Part shown: positions 12,101-25,062 of the stretch, one piece after another | Position numbering within the stretch: position 1 is the first letter of the stretch | Layout: every line of letters starts with the position of its first letter | Assembly: GCA_026413225.1 (NCBI GenBank) | Contig: CM048552.1 | Coordinates: 56,373,001-56,437,000, forward strand | DNA length: 64,000 bases | Direction: 5' to 3' | From: Otis tarda | Taxonomy: Eukaryota > Chordata > Aves > Otidiformes > Otididae | Made by a program: the position numbers and the translations under genes | Notes under the pieces: generated by a model | What the model was told of the DNA's origin: nothing | The model's input: only the letters and a program-made list of their open reading frames with translations | Databases searched by the model: none

Positions 12101-13609
12101 CCTTCTCCCTCTTGATTTGTTGTTTGTGCAGAAGCTGTGGCAGGTGCCCTCCTGGCCTCCCACAACATGGGAAAACAGCAGGTTTGCCTTGGGTGGCAGG
12201 TACCAGGGAGGCATGTGGAGGAGTAAGCTGTAGAAACACCCAGGTGGTGGAGAGTGCAGGAGCCAAGGGGAGCATGCTACAGCAGGAAACAGAGTGCCTT
12301 CCCTCTGCATTGTGTTTAATCTCCTCGCCATTCTTCTTTGCCTGAATGAGATTAGAGAAGCAACAAGGGAGCTTCACTGCCAGGCATACTCCATGGCAAC
12401 ACATCAGGTTTAGAGACATACCAGCTCCTAGGAGCACTAACGCACTGCCTCATCTTGTTCCCCAGGTTCCCTTTCCTGCGCCTTCTCCGTGCTCCAGCTT
12501 GCCCAGCCATCCCAGGAGGTCCTGCCTAGCAGTTCTCCCTCAGATGGACAGAAATGCAGAGGATCAGTGAAGTATTTGGACTGAACCTCCACAACACTTG
12601 GGCTTGCTATCACCTCTTCTCTCAGACCTTCCCCCTCTTTCCCTCCAGCAACATCTGCCATGAGAGCATCCCCAGAGCGACATCCCACCAATTCCCAGGC
12701 GGTAGCTAAGCACAGGCTCCTCCAGGAGCTCAGCTCCCCACCTGCAACCAGAGAAAACAGAACATGTTCTGCTTTGTCTCCTCTTCCCACTGGGCCTTTG
12801 TGAAAGCAGAGGAATGACAACTCAACAGCTGCCTCCCTGTCTGGGGGATGGGGTGGGAGGTACAAGCATTTTGGAGAAAGGAGAATTAATCTGAACAAAG
12901 CACAAACCAAGCAAAGCTGAAACTCAAACCCAACTTGCCAACTTAGATTTAATTTTTAAGTGCCTGGTTTGAACAGAAGCATCAAAACAGCACAAAGACT
13001 GTCCTTTACTGTATATTCAGCCTGACCAAAACAAGAAAGGTGGCCAAAGTCTTACAAGAGCTTGTTCCCTCTTGTAAGATTTACACCCCAGTTTAAGAAG
13101 CCCAGGAGGCCCCAAACTGGGGTTAACAAGCAGCGCTCTCCGCAAGTCAATGGAGCGATACCAATTTATTAGCCATAGCAGATACAACTCAAATGCTTGA
13201 GCGCTTACTTGCACTGAGCCCAACATCTCTGAGGTTCAGCCCACCTTGCATGCACCCAGCAGGCAGGGACACCTGCCCCATGCCCACCTCTGCCAAAACA
13301 GTGCCTTCCCATCACCGGCCCACAGATCATTTCCTGGGTAATAACTCCAGTCCCTGTAGCACATCTCCCCTCTCAACCGAACCACCACTTGCATCCCTCA
13401 CTGGCTGCCCAGATATGTCAGCCCACAGGGTGGTGGTGCCCAGGAAGGGCTGGGGAGGGCTCTATCACACCATCAACACACAGTTCCTTGCACTGGTGAT
13501 TTACACTGGGATCCCAACACACCTGAGCCAAGTTTGGGAACTCACTGATTTTTTACTGTCTGATACACTTCAGTCACTACCCTCCCCATCAGCAGCCTTC
13601 AGCTGGCCC

Positions 13610-13642
13610 AAAAAAAAAAAAACCCACCACCAAAAACCAAAC
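13610..13642 (+). repeat. A/C-rich low-complexity tract
   Basis: A run of about 13 A, then CCCACCACCAAAAACCAAAC. Same class as 6147-6216 and 27843-27921. Confidence 0.8.
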
Positions 13643-13879
13643 AGCAGCCCACTAGGATTCCCTCCACTGTGACCTATTCTCTCACCATAGCTCCGGTCTT
13701 CCCCTCTACACCTTCAAAAAGTAATACCAGGTTTCAATCATCACCTTCCAGTCAAAAGTTTTTAGGTTCCCTCAGGATTTTAAACACCAGTTAAAGGCTC
13801 CCCCTCCCCCACCCTTTTCCCTGTATCCCTCTGGCATCGCAGCCAAATGCACCGGGGAAGGCAAAGCAAGCATCTCCTA

Positions 13880-14170
13880 GGGATAATTGCAGAGGAACTT
13901 GTCAATAGGACAAATATTTACCTAAGCCTCATCAATGCAAATGTCTTCTAATCCTCTGGTATCTTTCAGGAATGGCAAAAGAATGGTGAGCACACCTTTG
14001 ATTTATACAGATGCATACAAATTAGAGTAATAAAGAACTCATTTAGATGGTTTATTACATAGTAATTGTATCACTATTAGTCAAATATATTTATAGTGCA
14101 TGCATCATCAATATAGACAGTTAATAATATAAAAGTAATATATACATCACAGTAACAAGTTCCCACACTT
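13880..14170. promoter_or_regulatory. Candidate conserved non-coding element (AT-rich)
   Basis: A non-repetitive AT-rich island in more GC-rich DNA, with TAATTG, TTTATTAC, ATAAT and TGCATGCATCATCAAT motifs of homeodomain/POU type. It has no ORF and no match to a repeat that I know. Assignment rests only on composition and texture. Confidence 0.2.
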
Positions 14171-15710
14171 TATGTCAAATTTTCAGTGCATTTTGATGCT
14201 CTGACTGCTGCTTGCACACAGATGTTTTCACTGAGAGCCACACTGGCTCCATGAGAGTTATCTCCCAGTCTACACCTCCATGTGCACATGTTGAGGCGGC
14301 AGGGAGAGGAAGATTGAGATGTAACAGTCTCCTGACAGTGCATGGGGCCTCCATGCAATTTCCAAACACAAGCATGTAGCTAAGTGCCCGAGGGGACCAA
14401 GCATAAGCAGCACACAGCTGGTGGGGAAGGGGTGCAGAGATAAGCTTATAAACACAAAGCTTCACTGCTACTTGGAGGAAGCAGCAGGGTCTCAGAAGAG
14501 GTCATTCAGTGGGATAAAATAATCCCAGGTGTAACTATTAAGCCCAGAAAGTAAAGACTTTGTATCAGATTCTCTATTGGGAATTTTTCTTTGTGTTCCT
14601 GAAAAGCTGCCTGAGACCCAGGAAAATGTTAATCATCAGAGTAGATTAATCCTGCGTCCAGTGGGGAGAGGTGTCACAGTGATGGATAAAGAAAGCCTTC
14701 ACGTGCGCAAACAAGAATGGGAAATGCCATAGGTACAAGACAAAGTCTCAAGTGCATGACACTAATCTTCTTAATCGCACTCAAGAAGCGCCTAGAGAAG
14801 TCAAGTGGCCAAGGAAACAAATAATCACTTTTGTGCTCCCCTCTCAGGTTAGAGCTAACCTGACTGACACCTTTGCTTCCACTGATGGGACCACAGACAC
14901 CTTCTGTCCTGCGGGAAACATCCCAGGTCATTCAGCCACCCACCCCCTCACCTCTACACAGCAGCTCACATCTGTTTCAAGCGATACCCAGCACCTTCCC
15001 ACTTCCCCACCTGCAACACCCTCAGTGACAGCTTCCTCCAGGGCTATGCTCTTCTGTCCCTTGGAAACTCTTCCTAGAAATGCCTTGATGGCAGCACATC
15101 TGTACCCACACATACCAGTGATGAGAACACGCTAGCTGCTCCCACAGCCAAATAAGCCTTGGCCATTTTTATTGCCCAGAAACTCAGGAACTCATCTCCT
15201 AGGTTTGAGCACGAGAAGAGGGATGGGCCAAGTGCCACAGGCAATCTTTTGAAGTGTAAAGCTGGAAGAAAGGCTCAGCTATCCCAACACTACAAAACAG
15301 GGACTGTCGGTGCATTTAACTACTCTTCCAGAGACACCTGGTATTTATCTCTACGATGTTTTTCGCAAAGGGGAGATGTTGTCACAGCCATTACCTTCAG
15401 GGGCTTGCAGCAGTTTCTCTGCTCTGCCTCCTTCCCCTACCTCTCCCTCTGATATTGCAGGGAAAAGGACAGAGAGGCTTGCCCCAAGGACAGTGCTCAG
15501 TTTGTCTCCCTGTCCATGGGAAACAGGTAAAAAAAATACAGGGACACGATGCACCATAGCACAAGGACAAGGGGACACAAGGACACATTCAAATGGAATA
15601 GAGAGGAAGGGGAGTCAAAACAGAAACACAGATCAGGCTCCTGCAAACATAGGTATTGCTGGCCAACACAGAGATGACAGATTCCCTTCTCTCCCTAAAC
15701 CACAGCAATG

Positions 15711-15805
15711 CAATCACAGAAGTTTGAGTTGAAAGGGACCTTTAAAGGTCATCTAGTCCAAAGCCCCCTGCAAGGAGCAGGGACATCTCCAACTAGGTAA
15801 TCGTG
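15711..15805 (-). mobile_element. CR1 LINE 3' end fragment
   Basis: The reverse complement shows the CR1 3' end: GGACATC-type text, GCTCCTTGCAGGG, TGGACTAGATGACCTTTAAA and GGTCCCTTTCAACTCAAAC, ending in TGTGATTG. Similarity to CR1 stops near 15805. It has the same orientation as the host gene. Confidence 0.9.
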
Positions 15806-16838
15806 CTCTGCCACAACCAAAATTACTGCAGTTCTGGCATTTATGACTCCTTTTAGGAGTCAAATTCACCAACACTCAACACTGAAGTCCTAGCTTAGTT
15901 CCCACCTCAGGAAGCTGAGTCACAGGAGTCAGGAGTTCCCCGAAGGTTTGAGTAACCTCAAAGCTGCCATCTTCCTCCTCCTCATAGAGGAAGGTCTAAG
16001 TGCACACTTAATGGTCCATCTGTATCTCCAGAGCATACTGAACAGTCCTATGGAGCAGGATATCCTGGAGCAGACCTTCCCAAGCCTGTTCTCCCCTACC
16101 TTGCAGCCCTTGGAGGATGTTCTTCCATGGGAAGTTCCCCTTCACCCAGGGAAGGGAACACATTTTGCCTTCTGCAGTCTACCTATGATCTGGATTCATG
16201 TCTCACACCCAGCCAGAGAATCCCTGATGTGACAGCTCAGGGAAATCAAATGAAGTGCCAATTCTATTTCACTTTTCAGTAAAATAACCCACATATGGGA
16301 GAAAACACAGTTTCCCCAGACATCTGCCACAAATTCCAGAAAAATGCATTACAGGCATGCCACTAAGTGTGAAATAGATTTTTTTTTTAAGTTAAAAAGC
16401 TATTGGATATTTAAAGGATGTGTGACATATCACAATATGCTAGAAATGCATTTTAAAGAAATAACAGCATCTCAAAGATACTGTGGAGGGATGCAATTAA
16501 TTCTGTGTTTTGAAAAAAAAAATATATATAATCCCAGGTTATGGTGCTCTGGAGGAGGAAAGTTGATTTTTTTTTTTTTAAGTACCTACTTCAATAGTCA
16601 ATTCCTGTATTGTAGGAGAAGCTTGAGGCTTCAGTGAGAGCTGAACTACATGGCAGAAGGCTGTATGCAGCTACACTGATAATAGTAATTTTAATTAATC
16701 CTCTCCCAAACTCTTCTCCCTTCTAACGCCCAGTCTCATTTGCTTCGAGCTTCCTCTGACTGGTAGCTGAAGCTGAAACTTTCATAGCAGGTATGACTTT
16801 TTGGTGGAAAATTAAGTTGAATTTCAACAGTTGGAGAG

Positions 16839-16910
16839 AAAAAAAAAAAAACCCCACCACACACAAACAAACAGACAACAACAACAAAAAAAAAAAACCT
16901 CACGCACACC
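16839..16910 (+). repeat. A/C-rich low-complexity tract
   Basis: A-run, then ACCCCACCACACACAAAC, (CAA)n and a second A-run ending in CCTCACGCACACC. Same class as 6147-6216. Confidence 0.85.
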
Positions 16911-19900
16911 AGGTTGTTTTGCCTGTACAGAAGCATTCAGCTGGGTTTTTTTGACTGGTTGCTCTGGAACACTGCTTTCACACTGGGCAGCAGGGTAACC
17001 TGCGAGACCTCTTTTGCTCATCCTGTAATAACCCATCCAAAGAGAGGTAAATTAGCAGCTCCCATGGGAAAAAAAGAAAAAAAATTGTGCTTTGAATATG
17101 CTCAGGAGAGACTGTGTTGATATGACTCAATCCAAGGAATTAAGACAGAATTAAGGATTAATGTGGAACCTCAGTTTCCCCCTCTCCTCACTGCCTTTAC
17201 AACAAAATCTTTCATTGCATATGGATGTGGTTTTTTTCCACAGGATCCCTGTATCCACAGGGAGGGGTGGCATTCAGTGAAGACAGTGATGTGACGCCCA
17301 TTTAGCCAATGGGCCTTACAGAAGTTTGCTGACAGCAGGGAAACAGAAATAAGCAGAAATTCAAAGTGCACAGACTCTGAGGCAGGGACATTACTTCATC
17401 CCACCAACCCCACATGGGATGCTCCCACTCCACCCCACCTCACTGCAGTCCAAGACCCCCAGCCCTGCCAGCCTGCTTCCACTGGGGCTCACTGCCCCAG
17501 CCTATGCCTTCTCAGACAGTTTCTTCCCATCTAGAATCTCCCCTACCCTGGTTACCTGCCCCTGCATTAGCCTTGCTCAGCCCACCCAGTCCCCTTCTCC
17601 AGGTCACTCGCTCATGCCATTGCTCCCCAGTCCCTCCCCTCTGGTGGGCAGATACCTGGTGGATAAGATATCTACCTCAGCTCCCTGACCCTCTGGACTT
17701 ATTTTCCTCCTGGGTTTCTTGGTCCCCCATTCCAGTATCCTTCCCAGGCTTTTTGCCTGGCCCCCATCTCCCAGACCTCAAATTAAAACTTCATTAACGC
17801 ATGAAGAGTGTTACAATGGGAAAAGCTGGGAAGATTTATAAAACCATGTTACCATCTCATGTAACATGAAAACCAAGTTTTACATTTCTTTGGTTCTGTT
17901 TGCGTGCATGGCCCTTCTAGGAACTGCCTGGCTTCAGAGATTTTACTGGGCAGAGGATGAAGAAAAAAAAAAAAGCATTACTCAGCACCCACCAAGGAAG
18001 AAACCATATATTATTAGGAGGTCACCCATGTAGGGGAAGACAACAGGGTCAAACTATGAGAAATAGAAACTAGGAGGTTGTAGCATGGGACAAACAGGAA
18101 AAACAACAAGGAAACAGCGAGATGACTTCCGCCTTCAGAGGCTTTTTCTGTATTAAAAAAAAAAGTGGGCAACCATCTAAGGCCCCTCCAGTCACAAAAA
18201 TCCCATTTCCAAAGAGGACAACAACAGGGTAGAAAGAAAACAGTTGCTATCACAGAAGCTACAAAACAGTGGGTCAACATGTATGGGGAAGAGAGGAGCA
18301 AACTCCATAGCAGGGAAGGATCCTACTTCAAGGAAATAAATCAAAAAGGAGCCACAGGGAAAGAAAAAAAAAAAAAGCAAGAAAAAAATTGCCTTGAGGA
18401 AAAAAATAACATCCTTCATTAAGAAGTATCATAGTTGGCCAGCAGCACTGAACATCAGGCAGTACCAGAAAGGCAATATATTATTACTGTTGCACTTCTA
18501 CAAGCATGTCTTTTTTTAATATCATTCACTTATGACACAAACACTTTCAAGACCTGGCCGGAATCTCACATACAGACCAAACAGAGCCTGCCAGATTCAC
18601 CCATAAAACCAGAGACTTACTCAAAGCAAAAATTACATCACAAGTTGGCAAATACGTGAAGAAAAACAGTGACATAAAAATTGTAATACATCACAAAGCA
18701 TACTTTTCTCAGTATGGTTTAGCTTAATTATTGATAACAATGCTTATTAGCTGGCAAATGATCTGTAGCACATTCTGTAGAAAATAAGGACATTGTATTC
18801 TTAGGGGGACGTATTGCTGCACTAGAGTGCCAAGTTCTTGGCCAAGAAGCATGATGTAGGATACAGGTAAACATAGGAAGCATCCTTTTGGGATGCGTGA
18901 ATGATGAGGCAAGGCAGATTTGCCAAGTGCACCTTTATGGTGTTTTAGTGTGCTCCCAAATAATAAGCAGGGCTTGAGAGGCAAGCAGAGATTTTGGATC
19001 TCTGACTTGAGAGGCTATCAACCTCTGCATGGAAGAAAATATTTCTCCACCCTCATATATTGAGCTCCTGCCTCTTCCATGCCATGAAACAGAACAGCTG
19101 CTGTTTGTTACAAACTGCCTGTTTCAACAGGGAGGTTAATATTTTACCATGTGTTTTCTTTCCATTCCTTCCCTTCTTGCCTGTTGAGGCAAATCTCATA
19201 GCTAGCATTACAAGCAATGGATTCAGCAGCTTTCTCCTGGATGAATTTGTACTGATGTTAGCCCTTTTCATCCGTGACTCTGAGAACTGAAATCCCACAA
19301 GAGGTACATTCGGTTCACTCTGCCTCTCAAGACATCCATTTACTTCAAGCTACGGGCAATCTGAGAGCCCTTGTGGAATTTCAGCATTTATGTTACTCTG
19401 GGGAGGCAGCGATAAACAAAACCAAGTTACTAAAGTAAAGATTAAACAGATCTCACAGAGGTTTGGGGGTCAGGAACAAGGCTGAGACAGCAGCATTGGT
19501 TCAGCTTTTGTAAGCAAACCCTTCAGCATCTTGCCCAGCTTCCAAGCTGGGGCACAGGGCCAGGAGACTGCAGCCACACAGCTCCCAGCCAGCATGCTGA
19601 GCTCACATCTGTCTGCATCTGCCCACAAGAACCAGCCCTGGTGAGAGCCAGCTGGCTCCCAGAGGGGAGCTGGAGCTCCCAGAGCTCCAGCTGGAAGTCT
19701 CACCCAAGCTGGCCCAGGGGATGCTCACCCACCAGCACCCTGCCTCTGCTCCTGGGGTGGATGCACTCCTTGGACCTGGCCATCCTATGATCAGCACAAC
19801 GTTCCTGCACGTTGACAACTTGGGAGGAAGACATCAGGGATGCCACTTGCATGTGGCACAGGAGGATAGCTGCAGACACAGACTGGGAATAAAATGCTCT

Positions 19901-20939
19901 AGAAAGGGATGGAAGCAGCCTGTGACGATAAGGAAGGGGCAATCCCACCCCACCACGTAGCAATCCCCTCCACAGATGGGGAAATCCATGGTTTTCATGG
20001 GTAAGCTTTCACATCTCTGCAAAGCCCTGGCCTTTTCCCTCCTTTTAACTAAGCCAAGGAGTTATGTATCCTGTTTAAATCCTACCTTCATATCTTTCCT
20101 TTAGCTCCTGACCATTCCCCCGGAAGCCTGTTGTCTACAATACCGGCTAAGAAGGACACTTCACAGAAAGAGTCAATTCAAGGGTGGCAGCAATCAACAC
20201 AGACAGGCTGCCAGCAGCAAAACCCAGGATGACAGCAAGGGAAGGGGAAAAAAAATTTAAAAAATAAAAAAGGAGAGGGAAAAATGACAGACTGTCACAG
20301 ATGGAGAAAGGAGAGGGGAGAGACAGGGTGGCTAGTCACAGGGGAGGCTGACGGAGGAGTTGTGGGGACTCAGCAGCTCCGAATCACACTCAAGGAGGGG
20401 GAGCAACGGCAGCTTTTATAGACTCCAGCATGGTAGGCGGTAATGAGGGGAGACTGGGGGAGAGAAAACTAAAGGAAGAAAGGGTAAGTGAAGAGTGTGG
20501 ATCTGTATCATTAGTGAGGACAGATTTATCTTTCCTCCTGGTTGAGTTGCGGTACCTAAGAGTAAATGGCACCATTATCTCAGGGGACAGGTGGTCACCC
20601 ATATCACAGCGCTGCCCATCTCCCATCCTACCCGAGGGAGCCGCTCTCCTCCCCTAATCTGCACAGGTGCAATGAGCAGGGAGAAAGCTGGAGAAAGGGG
20701 AGGCAGGGGTGGGCATCTTCAGGCAGGAAGGCCAAGCTAAGCTCTCCATCTCCATCCCCACCAGCTGACGACCTCACAGTCAGGGCTGGGCAGGTGAAAG
20801 CTGATCCAACTGCAGCACTGCACTCAAACTCCAGCCCCCAGATCAGCCAATCCATCCAAATGCCTATGGGGGCTAGCAGGAGGGTTACGTCGCCATCGCA
20901 CCACCTCCTTACTCACTTCACTGGTCCTTGGTGGCAGTC

Positions 20940-21065
20940 AATAAAGATCAAGCACTCATGCTGATTCTCTCAGATCTATCAGCTGCCTTTGATACCATGG
21001 ATTACAAGGATTTGTTGAGATTCCTGCCAAGCTCAGCAGGGGTTTGCAACGTGGTGCCAGAGTAG
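20940..21065 (+). mobile_element. Non-LTR retrotransposon reverse-transcriptase fossil (L2/CR1-like)
   Basis: One plus-strand frame reads ALMLILSDLSAAFDTMDYKD followed by LLRFL. The 'DLSAAFDT.D...LL..L' pattern is a signature of the reverse-transcriptase domain of L2, CR1 and related LINEs. A stop follows about 20 codons later (near 21063), and similarity outside the motif is lost. It is therefore a short, dead fragment of considerable age. The exact clade cannot be settled by eye. Confidence 0.65.
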
Positions 21066-22533
21066 CTGTTCCCAACCTAGATAAACTGATGAGGAGCGGT
21101 AAGTGGAGGTTATGTCTTACGTCTTCATAATCACACTTCATCTCTTCTTTTACAAGTCCAGCTGCACTCTTATCTACCTTCCTTGCTCATCTCAGCCTCC
21201 TTCCCTAGCTGCTGGTCACAACTCTGCAGTTCTCTCCAAACAGAATAAAAAACATCCCCCGTTGGCTAGCCTGTCCCCTCCTCCAAAGCTTTTCCTGAGG
21301 TGATCCCTGCTTATTTCTGTAGCAGAGCCCAGAGCACCCCTCCAGGGAGGGGAGGCAGGTAGGGCAGCTGATGGAGGAGCACGGCTGATGTGAGGCAGTG
21401 CAGCACAAACCCACGGCCCAAGGAGCAGCAGCGACCTAGAGTAAGGCAAGCCAAATCCACCAACAGGATGTGTCCTTTTGGACAGCCAGCCCAGCCTGGT
21501 GGCACTTCCCACCACCACTCAGCCCTCCTCCTGCTGCCCCCACCAGCAAGAGGATGTAAACTCCATTTTGGAGATGTGCACTTCAGACAGGACCTCCTTT
21601 GCCAGCAGTGAAGCACAGGAGGGGCAGCAGCACAAAGATACACAAGGGACTTGGGGAAGGGGCTGGCCAAGGTGTGCCAGGCCAACCAGAACCAGTGGGC
21701 AAAGAGACCACAGAACTGAAGTGGGTGCAAGCTGGAGCCTCATTCATCTTACAGCAGGCTGCAGCCTTCCCACACCTTCGTCTTTCAAAGACAGTGTCTC
21801 TGCAGGACTATAAAGATCTTCCCAGCTTAGAGGCCTCTTTGATGGCAAACTCTTTGCTTCTGCTCTCTCTGCAGGTCTGAAATGGACCAAGTTTTTTCAT
21901 GCAGTCTTTCCTCTTAACCATCCTGGGACCACCTGCAGGCCATTTGCTGCAGAAGAGCTACAACTCTTAACCATTCCTCACCTGAAGCAGCTCCTGTCAA
22001 GTATCACACTCGCAAATTCAGTTTGCACACTCGCAAACACACAGCAAATTCAGCTGTCTGCAGGCCCTTCCCCATGGTCTGAGTGGGAAGAGTGCCGAGT
22101 CCTCAAACAGGCAGACGGTCAATTTGTTAGTGGTTAATTGCATTATTCACTTCACATTGTTATGGCAGAACATGCCATTAGAGGTCTGGTCAGGGTATTT
22201 TATAGGTCTTGAATTCAAAATGAGTATTTTTATTGCCCTTTCTATTTCTCCAAGAGCCCCCTCCGGCTCCCTCACACACCCTGCTCCAGTGTTCACGAAG
22301 GCTGAAAAAGGCAAACTGACCATCTTTCAGAGAGTAAATGGTTCTCATCTCCAAGGCAAAATACATTCCAGTAAATAAACACAATATGCTCCAGAAGGGT
22401 TTTTCAGCATTTGTTTCGGTTCAGCAACGCACTTTGCGGAGGGATGAGGAGGTCCTCCACAGCAGGGACCGCTACCATCCTCGCATCCAGTTGAGTGCAT
22501 CGTCCCTCTCCTCCGGCCTGATGCTACCAGGTA

Positions 22534-22552
22534 CCCCCCCCCCCCCCCCCCC
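22534..22552 (+). repeat. C19 homopolymer
   Basis: Nineteen consecutive C between GTA and AGGCTGG. Length is likely to be polymorphic or misread. Confidence 0.95.
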
Positions 22553-23945
22553 AGGCTGGCACAAACCACACTGTCTGCACTGGATAACACTGTGCTATAA
22601 GACAAGATGAGAGCAATCTTCCCAATATAGCCTGAAGAGCAACAGCTGGCGCAAATAGTCCGTTTTCACTAGGTATAGCAGAACAACACGGACTTACACC
22701 AGACAAAGACAAGACTCTGCTCTCCTGCCTGCTTCCCCACACCTTCCACATTCATTGACCAGAAATCCAGGAACCATACTGAGATACTTTGTAGAAAGCT
22801 GTCGCAGTAAGAGCCCTAGCCCTGATTTCCTGAAGCACCAGGGCATGGAACATTAGCAGGTCTATTATTGCTTTTGTCGCATATTGGGGAAACAGAGCAG
22901 TACAATATACATACAGAAAAAAAAAATTGCCCCTCTCCTAAACCACAATCTCAGTATTTTACAGTTAGCCCTTGCTCCAACACTAGGGCTAGCGCTCAGA
23001 GCTTTGCACAAAGACAGTAGCAATGCACTAAGAATTTTTTCAGCTTTATTTTGGATTTTTTTTTTAGACCCTATGGACATTAAAGCTTCAGACAGTTAGA
23101 GCTCTGGGTTTTTTTGAGCTGTTGTCCTGCTTCATTTCCAAACCATGGTCTTCAACTTCTTGCTGTAAAAACCTCCAGAGAATAAGCTAGAGGGATGGGA
23201 GGCAGTGATTTATCCTGGCTCAGCATTTGTGCTTAGATACAGAGGGCCAGCTTGCAAGCCAGCCAAATTTAGACCTCATCCCTTTGCATCTGCCCACTTG
23301 CCTGGAATTGCATACATCTCGCATACCCGCAACCCAGCCAATTTGCAAGCGTGCAAATCCCCTTCAAACATATCCATCCCTGATGTGCTACTAATGACAA
23401 CGCACAAGTTTAAATTCCATTTACACCACGCCTGACTATGCAACCGACCCCTCTAAACTTCCCACCATAAACTTGCACATCAATGACGGTCCCTCATCAC
23501 TAGTTTTGCACAGGCAGCTTCCTTCCCAACTACTTGTGCAGGTCCTGAGCACTACCATGCTCCCCCTCCCACCTGCCTTTGCCTACCAACCACAGCCAGG
23601 AAACAGAGTTTCTATCCCAGGAAAGAAGCTGGAATTTACAGAACTACTTCTTCCTCATCCAGAGTTCAGGAGGATGGTCCCCTCCTCCCACAAAACTAAG
23701 ATTGCCTGATATTTCATTATGGAGACACTAAAATGTTCAGACTGCACCATTTCCAAAACTAAATCTGCTCCCTGCCTTCTCCTTCACCTCCCTCCACAGC
23801 ATCTGGGGAGCCAAACAGCACAGCAATCCTAAAGGCAGCGCAGGATGCTAGCCAGCAATCCCTGCAGCTCGCGATCCAGAAATTCCCTCCTTCGTAAAGA
23901 AGGAAAAGCAGGCACCTCCAGAGTAACGTCACTCTCTGAAGTTGC

Positions 23946-23968
23946 GGGGGGGGGGGGGGGGGGGGGGG
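23946..23968 (+). repeat. G23 homopolymer
   Basis: Twenty-three consecutive G between GTTGC and AGTTAAGC. It is able in principle to form quadruplexes and is prone to slippage and sequencing error. Confidence 0.95.
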
Positions 23969-24727
23969 AGTTAAGCATGCTGAATTTCCTGCTACAGATA
24001 ACAGTCTGTCAAGTATCTACAGAAACAGGCTGATTGCCTGATTTTCAGACAGGTACAGTTAGATGGGGTGAAGCCCAGTCAGCTTCCAAAGAGGAGAATT
24101 AACAAGAAAATAAAGGGTCAGTTCACAAGCATAGGAAACGTCTGCTTTAAAGCCTATTGTTAACAAAAAACGCAAGGAGAGCAGTTGAGGATAGACTGGT
24201 CCTGGGGAGATGGCAGTGTTGGCCCAATGCATGCATTGCCTTCAAATATTAATCAAGTTTTTGGGCAACTAGCTTATTAAAAGTCACTCTTATATGCTAA
24301 GAGCAAACTTCATTCTACCAGTACAGAGCTTAGCAGAGTGGTAGAAAAGCCAGCAGGATCTAAAGCAGGCTTGCCCCTTTTTAAAGCTTGAAAAGCATTC
24401 GCCACATGTTCAGATGAACACTGATGCCACCAACATCACAAGTCTACTGGAGAGCTCTGGATCAGCTCACTTTCCAATGCAACAGGGGCAACCATAAAGT
24501 TGATTTAACATGCTGTGGAGTGTAGAGAGGTTAGGTAATCTCTTATAGGAAAAAAAAGAAAAATCTTCCACTTGCACTTGTTAGGTCTTGGGTATACAGA
24601 TATATCTGTTGGCTGGAAGGAGGTCTACAGAGCTGTGCAATCAACAGAAATGAATCCACTCCTAAGGGCATAGCAGCAACATCTTCCTGATTACCTAGAA
24701 CAATACAAAGCTATCACAAGTCCTCAA

Positions 24728-24760
24728 ATAATCATAGAATCTTAAGGTTGGAACCAGACT
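24728..24760 (-). mobile_element. Short CR1 3' terminus
   Basis: ATCATAGAATCTTAAGGTTGGAA is the reverse complement of the end shared by many avian CR1 copies. Similarity ends after about 30 bp, so this may be a severely truncated insertion. Confidence 0.45.
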
Positions 24761-25027
24761 CTTCACCTACCTTGTGAGCTAGATTTGCAGAGAGAGATCT
24801 GTCTTTAAAATGGAGAAGCAGGAATAACATATGCATTTCAGTGTTTTCCAGGTATGCACATAAAAGCTGATACTGCTGACCCCGAGTGGAAAACCATGAT
24901 CCCTAGGTCCTCAAGAATGATGAATGCTGCTTAAAATTCATAAGCCACTCAATTTTTGATGTATTATTATACCTTCTGGTCACATTTCCAAGCTTTTCGC
25001 TACCTACTAGAGGTGCACAAACCCTTC

Positions 25028-25062
25028 TTTTTTTTTTATTTTTATATATACACACACACGTA
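25028..25062 (+). repeat. Poly-T followed by (TA)n(CA)n
   Basis: A T-rich run, then TATATATACACACACACG. Simple microsatellite. Confidence 0.85.

Larger units (their letters stand above)
5554..14000. other. Intronic DNA with A-rich tracts; no gene seen
   Basis: No exon with splice sites and a recognisable protein was found. The stretch holds a short A-run at 5716-5728, the A/C-rich tracts at 6147-6216, 9048-9124 and 13610-13642, and pyrimidine-rich text near 10320-10700. The remaining ORFs are short and of biased composition. Confidence 0.5.
14171..20935. other. Intronic DNA; one CR1 end and low-complexity tracts, no gene seen
   Basis: Nothing coding was recognised. Known contents are the CR1 fragment at 15711-15805, the A/C tract at 16839-16910, pyrimidine-rich text at about 17410-17790, several A-runs (17967-17978, 18364-18376) and a GC-rich hairpin at 19668-19692. 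Confidence 0.5.

Noticed and set aside
17845..17872. CATGTTAC...GTAACATG inverted repeat
   Set aside because: An 8-bp stem with a short loop is expected by chance in this much sequence; no other support.
22007..22053. Short direct repeats of CACTCGCAAA and GCAAATTCAG
   Set aside because: Only two copies each, irregularly spaced; not a CRISPR or satellite array.
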